This document shows, piece after piece, positions 36,028 to 44,976 of a stretch of 62,793 nucleotides of DNA. Source of the stretch: Anaerolineae bacterium (GTDB taxonomy: Bacteria > Chloroflexota > Anaerolineae > Aggregatilineales > Aggregatilineaceae); assembly GCA_016926875.1 (NCBI GenBank), contig JAFGNU010000081.1, positions 1 through 62,793 on the forward strand. Direction: 5' to 3'. The notes below the pieces were generated by a model. The model searched no databases, had not been told where the DNA came from, and worked only from the letters and a program-made list of their open reading frames with translations. A program made the position numbers and the translations under genes. How positions within the stretch are numbered: position 1 is the stretch's first letter; each line of letters starts with the position of its first letter.

Positions 36028-36735
36028 ATGAACGACGCCACCGTAAAACGCCTGAATGCCATCAACCGGGAATTCTACCGGATCACCGCCGACAGCTTCG
36101 ACCAGACCCGCCAGAATCCCTGGCCCGGCTGGCACCGGCTGCTGCCCTACCTGGAGCCGCCGCTGTCCGTGCTGGACGTGGGCTGCGGCAACGGGCGGTT
36201 TGGCCTGTTCCTGGCCTCACACCTGGGCGCGGAAAACCTGGTCTATCACGGCTTCGACAATAACCCGGCACTGCTGGACCGCGCGCGCGCGGCGCTGTCT
36301 GACATCAACACCCAGCTTGAAGCCCGCGATATGGTCGAGAACCCACCGGAGACAGGCGCGTATGATCTGGTTGCGCTGTTTGGGATGCTGCACCACATAC
36401 CGGGGCGGCAGCAGCGGCGGGATTTTATGCGGGTGCTGGCGGAGCGCGTTGCGCCGGGGGGATTGCTCGCCTTCGCCGCGTGGCGCTTTTACGATTTTCC
36501 ACGCTTCCGCGACCGGATCACCCCCTGGCCGGAAAACATCCAGGTCGAGCCGGGCGATTATTTGCTGGACTGGCGGCAGGGCGCGCACGCTCAACGCTAC
36601 TGCCACCACGTAGACGACGCCGAACACGCCGATCTGGTGACCGCCACCGGGCTAACCGAGATCGCCACCTTTCGCGCGGATGGGCGCACCAACGATGCCA
36701 ACCACTACAGCCTGCTGAGACGAGAACCCGCATGA
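36028..36735 (+). CDS. class I SAM methyltransferase, Trm9/ALKBH8-like
   Basis: A 235-residue methyltransferase. SAM motif I is VLDVGCGNGRFG (about 47-58). The N-terminus FYRITADSFDQTRQNPWPGW resembles the start of yeast Trm9 and human ALKBH8, which methylate cm5U34 to mcm5U34. The C-terminus RYCHHVDDAEHADLV also recalls their RYYH segment. These resemblances are from memory, not an alignment. Position beside elp3 supports a wobble-uridine role. Its stop overlaps the mutY start (ATGA). There is almost no leader before the ATG, so the mRNA may be leaderless. Confidence 0.75.
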   Translation: MNDATVKRLNAINREFYRITADSFDQTRQNPWPGWHRLLPYLEPPLSVLDVGCGNGRFGLFLASHLGAENLVYHGFDNNPALLDRARAALSDINTQLEARDMVENPPETGAYDLVALFGMLHHIPGRQQRRDFMRVLAERVAPGGLLAFAAWRFYDFPRFRDRITPWPENIQVEPGDYLLDWRQGAHAQRYCHHVDDAEHADLVTATGLTEIATFRADGRTNDANHYSLLRREPA

Positions 36736-37850
36736 GCACCTACGACGACACACGCGATTACGCCCCTCTGCACGATGCCCTGATCGTCTGGTTTGAGCAG
36801 CACAAAGCCGATCTGCCCTGGCGGCGCACCAAAGACCCGTATGCAATCTGGCTGTCGGAGATTATGCTGCAACAAACACAGGTGACAACCGTGATCGGCT
36901 ACTACCAGCGCTTCATCACGCGCTTTCCCACCGTCGAAGCGCTGGCCACTGCCCCGCTGGATGACGTGCTCAAGCTGTGGGAAGGGTTGGGATATTACAG
37001 CCGGGCGCAGAATCTACACCGCGCCGCACAGATGGTGGTCGAAAGACACGGCGGCGCGTTTCCCGCCAATCAAAAAGAGCTGCTGAATCTGCCGGGCGTA
37101 GGGCGCTATACTGCGGGCGCAGTGGCGAGCCTGGCTTTTGGGCTGGACGAGCCGGTCCTGGACGGCAACGTGATCCGCGTCCTGACGCGCCTGTTTGACA
37201 TTGACGATGTCGTCGGACAGACGGCGACAAAAAACATGTTGTGGAATCTGGTCGCCCGCCTGCTGCCAGCCGGGCGTGCCGGGGTCTGGAACGAAGGCTT
37301 GATGGAGTTGGGCCGCCGCATCTGTACCCCCACCTCCCCGGACTGTGACGCCTGCCCGCTGGCGGATCATTGTGCTGCACGGCAGTTGGGCAACCAGCAC
37401 GAGCGCCCGGTTAAGCTGCCCCGGTCCAAAACGCCTCACTACGACGTCACTGCCGCCGTGATCCGGCACGCCGATGGCAGGCTGTTGATCGCCCAGCGCC
37501 CGCACGACGGCATGTTAGGCGGTTTGTGGGAGTTTCCCGGCGGTAAACGCCAACCCGGCGAATCGCTGCCGGATTGTTTGCGGCGCGAAATCCGCGAAGA
37601 ACTGGACATCGAGATCGCGGTCGGCGAGCAGATCGGGACCGTGCGGCACGCCTACTCACACTTCCGCATCACGTTGTACGCCTATGCCTGCGAGTACCTG
37701 GCCGGTGAACCGCAGGCTACCGAGTGCGCGGATTGGGCCTGGGTTGAACCGGGTGATCTGGACAACTATGCGTTCCCGGTCACCGATCAGAAGATCATCG
37801 GCATGTTACGCGACGGCGGCGGCCAGCTTGGTATGGATTTTGGCGATTGA
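36732..37850 (+). CDS. mutY: A/G-specific adenine glycosylase MutY
   Basis: A 372-residue base-excision enzyme that removes adenine paired with 8-oxoguanine. The HhH-GPD domain shows WLSEIMLQQTQV (catalytic Glu), LPGVGRYTAGA and LDGNVIRVLTR (catalytic Asp). The iron-sulfur ligands follow the C-X6-C-X2-C-X5-C pattern in RRICTPTSPDCDACPLADHC. The C-terminal domain keeps a complete Nudix box (GGKRQPGESLPDCLRREIRE), whereas in many MutY proteins it is degenerate. The ATG at 36732 overlaps the methyltransferase stop; the open frame from 36480 is a shadow. Confidence 0.95.
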   Translation: MSTYDDTRDYAPLHDALIVWFEQHKADLPWRRTKDPYAIWLSEIMLQQTQVTTVIGYYQRFITRFPTVEALATAPLDDVLKLWEGLGYYSRAQNLHRAAQMVVERHGGAFPANQKELLNLPGVGRYTAGAVASLAFGLDEPVLDGNVIRVLTRLFDIDDVVGQTATKNMLWNLVARLLPAGRAGVWNEGLMELGRRICTPTSPDCDACPLADHCAARQLGNQHERPVKLPRSKTPHYDVTAAVIRHADGRLLIAQRPHDGMLGGLWEFPGGKRQPGESLPDCLRREIREELDIEIAVGEQIGTVRHAYSHFRITLYAYACEYLAGEPQATECADWAWVEPGDLDNYAFPVTDQKIIGMLRDGGGQLGMDFGD

Positions 37851-37924
37851 GGTTTGGCTGCTGCCGCTGCATTGGGTAGATTCTCTGGTACATCCATCCA
37901 CCGACACAGAAACAAGGGCACGCT

Positions 37925-38536
37925 ATGCAAAACGATTTCTTGAGCCGCCGCGACGAAGAAAAACGCATGAAAGAGGAAGGCCGCATCCCGCCCGGCCAGG
38001 CATTGACCCAAAAATTCCCGGTGCTGCACTACGGCCCGGTTCCCAGGTTTGATGAGGCCAACTGGAAGCTGCGCGTCTTTGGTGAAGTCGAACAGGAAAA
38101 AAGCTGGACATGGGCCGAGTTCCAGCAGCTACCGACCATTCGGATCACAACCGACATTCACTGTGTGACCGGTTGGAGCAAGTTTGATACTACGTGGGAA
38201 GGCCCGCTCTTCCGCGATTTTTTCAAGCTGTTTGACGTCAAGCCGTCGGCCCAATACGTCATCGCACACGCCGAACACGGCTTCACCGCCAATCTGCCGC
38301 TGGATGTTTTGCTCGAAGATGATGTGCTGCTGGCCTGGAAATACAACGGTGAATATCTGGACCCGGAGCACGGCTTCCCGGTGCGGCTGGTTGTGCCGCA
38401 GCGTTATTTCTGGAAAAGTGCCAAGTGGCTGCGCGGGCTGGAATTTAGCTCAGAGGACAAACCCGGCTTCTGGGAACAGGCCGGGTACCATAACGAGGGC
38501 GATCCCTGGCAGGAACAGCGCTACGGACGGCGCTAG
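37925..38536 (+). CDS. sulfite oxidase-like molybdopterin oxidoreductase
   Basis: A 203-residue protein holding only the molybdopterin domain of the sulfite oxidase fold. Cys80 in IHCVTGWSKFDTTW would bind molybdenum, and LVVPQRYFWKSAKWLRGLEF is typical. No signal or twin-arginine motif is seen, so it is likely cytoplasmic, unlike MsrP. The substrate is unknown. It depends on molybdenum cofactor, for which moaB is in the window. The start at 37925 is preceded by AGGGCACGCT. Confidence 0.9.
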   Translation: MQNDFLSRRDEEKRMKEEGRIPPGQALTQKFPVLHYGPVPRFDEANWKLRVFGEVEQEKSWTWAEFQQLPTIRITTDIHCVTGWSKFDTTWEGPLFRDFFKLFDVKPSAQYVIAHAEHGFTANLPLDVLLEDDVLLAWKYNGEYLDPEHGFPVRLVVPQRYFWKSAKWLRGLEFSSEDKPGFWEQAGYHNEGDPWQEQRYGRR

Positions 38537-38570
38537 CTGATCCGGGTATCGCCAGCCAGGGCGTAGGAAC

Positions 38571-38606
38571 GGGCGATTCGGCAAAATGTGAATCGCCCAT
38601 GAGTTT
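38571..38606 (+). terminator. terminator between the sulfite oxidase-like gene and the UspA gene
   Basis: Perfect 9-bp stem GGGCGATTC/GAATCGCCC (38571-38579 with 38590-38598) and then ATGAGTTTTA on the plus strand. The minus side has no T run. Confidence 0.6.
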
Positions 38607-39028
38607 TATACGACGATTGTCTCGATCCCGGTCGCCTCTTTGATGGCCGGGCTGAGTTCGTTTTCCAGGTAGTCCAGTGTAGTCAGGCTGTCGTCGGCAG
38701 GACGGCCCAGCACGATCAGCGATGCGCCGTGTTCTTCGGCTGCCGCGATCAACGCGGCTTTGAAGTCGCCCTGACGCACGGTGAAATCGGCGTCCACACC
38801 GGCTTTCTCAGCGCGCTCTTTCGCCATCAGCAGCAAAAACTCGCCCAGGTGCTGCATCTCATCTTCCATTGCCGGGACACGAGGCGCCGAATATATATCC
38901 AGGAAGCGTACATCGCTCACAAAAATAAATATGATCCTGGCGCCGCGCTCCTTGGCGATCTCAATCGCCTGCTCCTGGGTTTGAATACTGGCTTCGCCCC
39001 CGCGCGTCGCGCATAATAGTACGTCCAT
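38606..39028 (-). CDS. UspA-like universal stress protein
   Basis: A 140-residue Usp-fold protein (MDVLLCATRGGEASIQT start; GASLIVLGRPADDS near residue 100). The usual G-2x-G-9x-G(S/T) ATP loop is not clear, so ATP binding is doubtful. It follows the transporter gene by 7 bp on the minus strand, and Usp proteins often regulate a neighbouring transporter. The ATG at 39028 has GGAGGATAA upstream. Confidence 0.82.
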   Translation of the reverse strand: MDVLLCATRGGEASIQTQEQAIEIAKERGARIIFIFVSDVRFLDIYSAPRVPAMEDEMQHLGEFLLLMAKERAEKAGVDADFTVRQGDFKAALIAAAEEHGASLIVLGRPADDSLTTLDYLENELSPAIKEATGIETIVV

Positions 39029-39035
39029 GGTCCGG

Positions 39036-40766
39036 TTATCCTCCCAAGACCTCAAAGCGGATCAACAGCCACAGGCTGCCAACCAGCAGGGTGAGTAAAG
39101 TTACGGGCACACTAATTCTCGCAAATTTACCAAACGACAGCGGGTAACCGGCCCGTTCGGCTACACCTGCCGTCATTAAGTTGGTTTCGCCGCCGATCAA
39201 AAAGCCGTTCCCGCCCATCGCGGCCCCCATCGACAGGCCGTAGTACAGGATTTTATTACTCGCAGCGCTCGGAACGTTGCCCGACAGGTACTCGACAACC
39301 GGCAGCATAGAGGCCGCCAACGGGATATTGGCAATTGAAAACGACAGCAGCCCAACCCCAAACACAATCACGAATACGCCTGCATACAAACTGCTGCCCA
39401 CCACATCGCCCATCAAGCCCGCGAAGACGCCGATCAACCCAACTTCCTGGATCGCACCAACCATCATGAACAAGGCCATGAAGAATACCAGCGTCGTCCA
39501 GTCTACCAGGCTGAGCATCTTTTGCACGTCGGTTTCAACCCATACCAGCATAACCGTTGCGGCCAGCAGTGCCGTCACAGCCGGGACCATATGCAGCCCT
39601 TCGCCAATAGCAAACACGATAATCGTGACCGCGAAGACCAGCAGCGACTTGCGCAAAACCACCATGTTTTTGATCTTGGCATTTTCTTCTAATTTAGCAT
39701 ACAGTGTGGGCGAAATCCCCTTTTCACCCTGGTTGAACACATCCCGGTAGTGCCAGATGACGTATGCCGTCATCACCACCAGCGCCAGGATCACCCCCAC
39801 CGTCTGGTTGATCAGGAAATCGTTGAACGAGATGCCCGCATACGCGCCGATCAGGATGTTCGTCGGCGTGCCGATCAACGTGCTGATCCCGCCAATGTTG
39901 GACGCCAGGATTTCGGGGATGAGCAGCGACGACGGCGGCAGGTTTAGCGCGATGGCGATCTCTAGTGAAATGGGCACCATCAGCAGCATAGTAGTCACGT
40001 TGTCGAGCAGCGCAGACGCCAGCGTCGTGATGATCACCAGCACGATCACCAGCACAACCGGTTCTCCCCGGCTCCAGCGGTAGGCCATAAACGCCAGCCA
40101 TTGAAACACGCCCGTGCTTTCGATCACGCTGACCACGATCATCATGCCCATCACCAGGAAAATCACTTCCCAGTTGATGTAAGTCAGCGCGCGCTCGAAG
40201 TTGAAAACGTATAAATCCGGGGAAAGTTCGGAGCCAAAGAACGTCGTCGCAAACACAATCGATATGCCAAACAGCGCCGCCGTAGCGTTGGGCATCTTTT
40301 CGAACGCGATCAGCGCCAGCACGGCCAGGAATGTCAGGGTTGCCACCCAGAACCCGGCAGTGAACTTGTTTTTCAGGTCGATCTCGCCCAGGTTGACAGA
40401 TTCCCCACGCCCCAGCGCGGCGAGTTGTTCGGGGATGAGTTCAACCGAGCGGGTATGATAGTGGGGGTGAGTGTATTCCACCCGAACCGACCGGCCCGGC
40501 AGGTGCGGCAGCTCGATGTCCCAACCTCCATCTTCATAGCTCTTGGCAGCGGCAATCACGTCTTCTTTGCCATCGAAGAAAACTTCGATCTCGGTTTCCG
40601 CGATAGCCTGTCCCTGCTCATTCAACAAGTAACCAAGCAGCGCAGGGCGGGTCCCCTCACCATCACCATTCTGTCCCTGTGCCGCGTTTGGTCCAGGCAG
40701 CCATAGCCAGAGCGCTACTAACAACAACACACCGGCGGTTCCATATCGCCAGATAACCGTCTTCAT
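39036..40766 (-). CDS. ArsB/NhaD-type ion transporter with outside N-terminal domain
   Basis: A 576-residue membrane protein. A signal-like helix (about 8-24) is followed by about 100 outside residues forming a carboxypeptidase-regulatory-like beta domain (LLGYLLNEQGQAIAETEIE). About 11-12 membrane helices of the ion transporter superfamily (ArsB/NhaD/P-protein) come next. The re-entrant motifs LDNVTTMLLMVP and NIGGISTLIGTPTN are characteristic. The ion is not predictable; sodium/proton, arsenite or an organic anion are options. GGAGTGGGG precedes the ATG. It sits between proA and a Usp gene. Confidence 0.85.
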   Translation of the reverse strand: MKTVIWRYGTAGVLLLVALWLWLPGPNAAQGQNGDGEGTRPALLGYLLNEQGQAIAETEIEVFFDGKEDVIAAAKSYEDGGWDIELPHLPGRSVRVEYTHPHYHTRSVELIPEQLAALGRGESVNLGEIDLKNKFTAGFWVATLTFLAVLALIAFEKMPNATAALFGISIVFATTFFGSELSPDLYVFNFERALTYINWEVIFLVMGMMIVVSVIESTGVFQWLAFMAYRWSRGEPVVLVIVLVIITTLASALLDNVTTMLLMVPISLEIAIALNLPPSSLLIPEILASNIGGISTLIGTPTNILIGAYAGISFNDFLINQTVGVILALVVMTAYVIWHYRDVFNQGEKGISPTLYAKLEENAKIKNMVVLRKSLLVFAVTIIVFAIGEGLHMVPAVTALLAATVMLVWVETDVQKMLSLVDWTTLVFFMALFMMVGAIQEVGLIGVFAGLMGDVVGSSLYAGVFVIVFGVGLLSFSIANIPLAASMLPVVEYLSGNVPSAASNKILYYGLSMGAAMGGNGFLIGGETNLMTAGVAERAGYPLSFGKFARISVPVTLLTLLVGSLWLLIRFEVLGG

Positions 40767-40832
40767 ACCCCACTCCGTTTTTCATTGCAGCAATAGCGAT
40801 CATACACAAGAAATCAGGGAACAGCGAATGCC

Positions 40833-42089
40833 CTACGGGCGAACGTGGTTGTCTCCCACGATGATCCACTTGTAGGTGGTCAGTTCTTGCAGGCCCATCG
40901 GCCCGCGTGCGTGCAGCTTTTGGGTGCTGACGGCGATTTCCGCCCCCAACCCCAACTGGCCGCCGTCGGTAAAACGCGTGGATGCATTGACATACACCGC
41001 CGCCGAGTCGATTTCGTCCACAAACCGCTGCATGGCGTCTGTGTCCGTGGTCAGGATACCGTCCGAGTGCGACGTGCCGTGTTCGTGGATGTGTGCCAGC
41101 GCCACGTCCAGTCCCGGCACTACGTGGATGCCCAGGATCAGGTCCAGCCACTCGATATCCCAGTCGCCAGCGGCAGCAGGCTGCACATTCTCCATATCGC
41201 CCAGGATGCGCCCGGCATGTTCATCAACCCGGAACTGCACCCCGTCCTGCGACAGCCGCTCAACCACGCGCGGGACAAACGATTCGGCAATCGATGCCTG
41301 CACCAGCAGCGTATCCAGCGCGTTACAAACCGATGGCCGCTGCACTTTGGCGTTTTGAATCACGTTCACGGCAGCCTCAAGGTTCGCCGTCTCGTCTACG
41401 TACAGGTGACAGATGCCGATCCCGCCCGTGATCACGGGGATCGTGCTGTGCTCACGGCAAAACGTGTGCAGCCTGCTGCCGCCACGTGGGATGATCATAT
41501 CAACATAGTTGTCCAGCCGCAGCAGCTCGCCCACATAGCGCCGGTCCGTGTCCCGGATCAACTGTACCGCATCCGATCGCAACTCTGCTGATTCCAGCGC
41601 CGCGCGAATCGTATCGACCAGCGCGATATTGCTGCGCAGCGTTTCCGATCCGCCGCGTAGAATCACGGCGTTGCCGGTCTTCAGCGCCAGCGTGGCCACA
41701 TCCACCGTCACGTTTGGGCGCGATTCGTAGATCACGCCCAGCACGCCAATCGGTACGCGCCGCTTGCGCGCGCTTAACCCATTCGGCAGCGTGCGCACGT
41801 CGAACTCTTCGCCGACCGGGTCAGGCAGTTCGGCCACGCGCCGCACGTCCGCCGTCACGCCCGGCAGCCGCTTCGCCAGATTCAGCCGGTCCAACAGCGC
41901 CGCCGTCAGTCCAGCCGCCCGGCCATCGTCCATATCTACCGCGTTGGCTTCCAGGATCGGCCCGCTGTTGGCGTCAATCGCATCTGCAATAACGCGCAGC
42001 GCCTTGTTTTTTCCCCCGGTATTCACCTGCCGCAGCGCCAGCGCCGCCGCTTTTGCCCGCTGCCCCAGTGCCTGCATGTCCACGCTCAT
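40833..42089 (-). CDS. proA: gamma-glutamyl phosphate reductase
   Basis: A 418-residue NADPH-dependent enzyme, second step of proline synthesis. PIGVLGVIYESRPNVTVD, ILRGGSET and the catalytic-cysteine segment QRPSVCNALDTLL are present, as is FTDGGQLGLGAEIAVSTQK at the C-terminus. GGGAGGCAG precedes the ATG. It is 20 bp downstream of proB, so the two form a proBA operon. Confidence 0.96.
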   Translation of the reverse strand: MSVDMQALGQRAKAAALALRQVNTGGKNKALRVIADAIDANSGPILEANAVDMDDGRAAGLTAALLDRLNLAKRLPGVTADVRRVAELPDPVGEEFDVRTLPNGLSARKRRVPIGVLGVIYESRPNVTVDVATLALKTGNAVILRGGSETLRSNIALVDTIRAALESAELRSDAVQLIRDTDRRYVGELLRLDNYVDMIIPRGGSRLHTFCREHSTIPVITGGIGICHLYVDETANLEAAVNVIQNAKVQRPSVCNALDTLLVQASIAESFVPRVVERLSQDGVQFRVDEHAGRILGDMENVQPAAAGDWDIEWLDLILGIHVVPGLDVALAHIHEHGTSHSDGILTTDTDAMQRFVDEIDSAAVYVNASTRFTDGGQLGLGAEIAVSTQKLHARGPMGLQELTTYKWIIVGDNHVRP

Positions 42090-42109
42090 CTGAACTGCCT
42101 CCCATCGCT

Positions 42110-43222
42110 CTACACCAGGACCAGGTTGTCACGGTGAATCGCCTCGTCCCCGTAGGTGTACCCAAGAATATCCGCTATTTCGTGGGAATGATGCCCGCGC
42201 AGCCGCTTCAACTCGTCGCTGCTGTAGTTCACCAACCCCTGCGCCAGCGGGCGGTTATGTTCATCAACCACCAGCACCACCGCGCCGCGTTCGAACGGCT
42301 CCTTAGTCGTCTGAATGCCGACCGGCAGCAGACTCGCGCCCGACTGCCGCAGCACGCGCGCCGCCCCCGCGTCGATTTGCAGCGTCCCCTGGGGCCGTTC
42401 TGCGAGCAGCCAGCGTTTACGGCTTTCAAAATGCCCCACCGACGGCACAAAGGTTGTGCCCAGGCTCTCGCCCGCCATCAGCCGGACCAGCACGTCCGGT
42501 GTGCGCCCGTTGGCAATAATCGTGCGCGTCCCGCTGCGCGTCGCAAGCTGCGCCGCCTGAATTTTGGTCACCATGCCGCCTACTCCCAGGTCGGAAGGCC
42601 CGCCGCCTGCCAGTTCAATAATGCGCTCGTCAATCGTATCAACCTGTTCAATCAGCCGCGCGTTTGTTTCCGAACGCGGATCGTGATCGTACAGGCCATC
42701 CTGGTCGGTCAGCAGGATCAGCGTCATGGCATTGAGCAGCACGGCGATCTGCGCCGAGAGATTGTCGTTATCGCCTACTTTAATTTCCTCAACAGCCACC
42801 GTATCGTTTTCATTCACCACCGGGACAATACCGTAGTCCAGCAGCGTGTTTAATGTATCGCGCGCATTCAGGTAGCGAGTCCGGTGCGACAGGTCATCAT
42901 GTGTCAACAGCACCTGCCCGATGTGCACATCATACAGTCCAAACAGCAAACTGTACACCTGCATCAGGTACCCTTGCCCGACTGCGCTCAGCATTTGCTT
43001 GGCAGGTAGATAGTTCGGCAGTCTGGCGTGGTCAAGCAGTTCTCGCCCGGCAGCCATCGCACCCGACGATACAATCACGACACGGTACCCATCCTGCCGG
43101 AGCGAAATCACCTGCCGGATAATATCAAGCATGTGCGGGCGCGAAAGCCGACGCGTCCCACCGGTCAGCGTGCTGGTACCCAGCTTGACCACAACCGTTT
43201 GCTGTGAATAGTCAGCGCCCAT
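42110..43222 (-). CDS. proB: glutamate 5-kinase with PUA domain
   Basis: A 370-residue enzyme that phosphorylates glutamate, the committed and usually proline-inhibited step. VVKLGTSTLTGG starts the amino-acid-kinase domain, and NENDTVAVEEIKVGDND and LLTDQDGLYDHDPR follow. The C-terminal 80 residues form a PUA domain (DAGAARVLRQSGASLLPVGI). The start at 43222 is supported by CGGAA only, a modest site. First gene of proBA. Confidence 0.95.
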   Translation of the reverse strand: MGADYSQQTVVVKLGTSTLTGGTRRLSRPHMLDIIRQVISLRQDGYRVVIVSSGAMAAGRELLDHARLPNYLPAKQMLSAVGQGYLMQVYSLLFGLYDVHIGQVLLTHDDLSHRTRYLNARDTLNTLLDYGIVPVVNENDTVAVEEIKVGDNDNLSAQIAVLLNAMTLILLTDQDGLYDHDPRSETNARLIEQVDTIDERIIELAGGGPSDLGVGGMVTKIQAAQLATRSGTRTIIANGRTPDVLVRLMAGESLGTTFVPSVGHFESRKRWLLAERPQGTLQIDAGAARVLRQSGASLLPVGIQTTKEPFERGAVVLVVDEHNRPLAQGLVNYSSDELKRLRGHHSHEIADILGYTYGDEAIHRDNLVLV

Positions 43223-43535
43223 TCAGCGTTCCGTTGTCTGCAACAAAGCCCATTCATACCGTCTAGAGTGCCACAGCTTAGCCCATACGCCAAGCAGCCG
43301 GTTTGTGCTTTCTGCACGTTCCAGGCACGATCACCGCTGGCTGCCGCCGTTAAAATGGTGTCCCCCGGTATACCATGCTAGGATCACTATAGCCGTGCCC
43401 TGGTAATAGGACGTTACAGCCACCGGGAGCGAAGCCTTCAGCCGTGTTGCTGCACCTAAGGTATGAGCAGCATTTCCAGCGCACAAAACCAGTCGAATTT
43501 ATGTCACGAAATAATCACAGGCCGGAGAGAACCCT
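43223..43535. other. 313-bp intergenic region between proB and the FNR gene
   Basis: No gene was found. The region separates two divergent genes and should hold both promoters. The best plus-strand candidate is an extended -10, TGC-TAGGAT (43376-43384), without a good -35. A 68-codon open frame at 43444 overlaps the start of the reductase gene and looks like chance. Confidence 0.5.
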
Positions 43536-44948
43536 ATGCCAGCGTCACCTGAAACAACAAACTCCCCGCTGCGAGTTGCCATCATCGGATCGGGACCGTC
43601 GGCGTTTTTTGCTGCCGAACACCTGCTGGAACGATCCGACCGCCCCATAGAAATTGATATGTTTGAACGCCTGCCAACGCCGTTTGGACTGGTCCGGGGA
43701 GGTGTCGCGCCCGATCATCAAAAGATAAAGTCGGTGACCAAAGCGTATGACAAAACGGCATCGCATCCGGGCTTCCGATTTTTGGGTAATGTTGAATTTG
43801 GCCGGGACATCCATCACGCGGACCTGATCGCGTATTACCACCTGATTTTTTATGCCACCGGCGCGCAGACGGACCGCAAAATGGGCATCCCCGGTGAAGA
43901 CCTGCCAAGCAGCCATGCCGCCACCGAGTTTGTCGGCTGGTATAACGCCCACCCCGATTACCGCGAACTGACGTTTGATCTATCACAGGCGCGCGCCGCC
44001 GTCATCGGCAACGGCAACGTGGCGATGGACGTGATGCGCATTCTTGCCTGCACGCCCGAAGAACTGCATGGCACCGACATCGCCGATTATGCGCTCGATG
44101 CGCTGAGCCGCAGCAATATCAAAGAAATATATATATTCGGGCGGCGTGGCCCGGCGCAGGCTGCCTTTACCAACCCGGAACTGATAGAACTCGCCGAACT
44201 GGCAGGCGCCGATGTAATCGTGGCCCCGCAAGAGCTTGAACTCGACCCGCTCAGCCGCGCTTACATCCAGTCCGGCGAGGATCGAGCCGCGCAACGGAAT
44301 ATCGAAATTCTGACAGACTACTCCCGGCAGCCGCCCAGCGGCAAGCCCAGGCGCATCATCATGCGCTTTCTCCGGTCGCCGGTTGAGATCATCGGCAGCG
44401 AGCGCGTAGAAGCGATCAAGGTAGTGGCAAACGAACTGTACAAACGCGAAGATGGTTCACTGCGTCCCCGTCCAACCGGCCAGACCGAGGTGATCCCGGT
44501 TGGGCTGGTCTTCCGCTCAATCGGCTATCGCGGCGTCCCACTGCCGGGCGTGCCGTTTGATCAATCCAGCGGCACGATTCCCAACGATCAGGGGCGCATC
44601 CTCGATGCAAACGGGCAGCATGTGGTGGGAGAATACGCCGTCGGCTGGATCAAGCGTGGTCCCACCGGCATCATTGGTACCAACAAGCCAGACTCGCAGC
44701 AGACGGTCGACCTGGCGCTGACGGACGCCGCCCAGGGCATTCACATAAAACCAACCGAACCGGCGCGTGAAGCAATCGACAGCCTGCTTCACAAACGCGG
44801 CGTGCGGGTTGTTTCCTATGCTGACTGGCATATCCTGGATCGATTGGAACAGGAACGGGGGCAGGCGGTGGGACGTCCGCGCATCAAGTTCAGCCGCGTG
44901 GATGATATGCTGCGCGCGCTGGAGGAATACAAACAGCGCACGCATTAA
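43536..44948 (+). CDS. ferredoxin-NADP reductase, adrenodoxin-reductase type (FprA-like)
   Basis: A 470-residue FAD flavoprotein that passes electrons between NADPH and ferredoxin. The FAD motif is VAIIGSGPSAFFAAEHL, followed by the family's PTPFGLVRGGVAPDHQ. The NADP motif is VIGNGNVAMDVMR, and GWIKRGPTGIIGTNK is near the C-terminus. This set is typical of mycobacterial FprA and mitochondrial adrenodoxin reductase. GGAGAGAACCCT precedes the ATG. No ferredoxin gene is adjacent. It converges on the DUF4256 gene. Confidence 0.93.
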   Translation: MPASPETTNSPLRVAIIGSGPSAFFAAEHLLERSDRPIEIDMFERLPTPFGLVRGGVAPDHQKIKSVTKAYDKTASHPGFRFLGNVEFGRDIHHADLIAYYHLIFYATGAQTDRKMGIPGEDLPSSHAATEFVGWYNAHPDYRELTFDLSQARAAVIGNGNVAMDVMRILACTPEELHGTDIADYALDALSRSNIKEIYIFGRRGPAQAAFTNPELIELAELAGADVIVAPQELELDPLSRAYIQSGEDRAAQRNIEILTDYSRQPPSGKPRRIIMRFLRSPVEIIGSERVEAIKVVANELYKREDGSLRPRPTGQTEVIPVGLVFRSIGYRGVPLPGVPFDQSSGTIPNDQGRILDANGQHVVGEYAVGWIKRGPTGIIGTNKPDSQQTVDLALTDAAQGIHIKPTEPAREAIDSLLHKRGVRVVSYADWHILDRLEQERGQAVGRPRIKFSRVDDMLRALEEYKQRTH

Positions 44949-44976
44949 TTCCCAGATGTAGCTATCTGCGCCAAAC

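Noticed and set aside
36480..36731. Upstream extension of the mutY frame
   Set aside because: It overlaps the methyltransferase gene in another frame; MutY homology begins after the ATG at 36732.
43444..43650. 68-codon frame before the ferredoxin reductase
   Set aside because: No ribosome site, and it runs into the reductase start in another frame.
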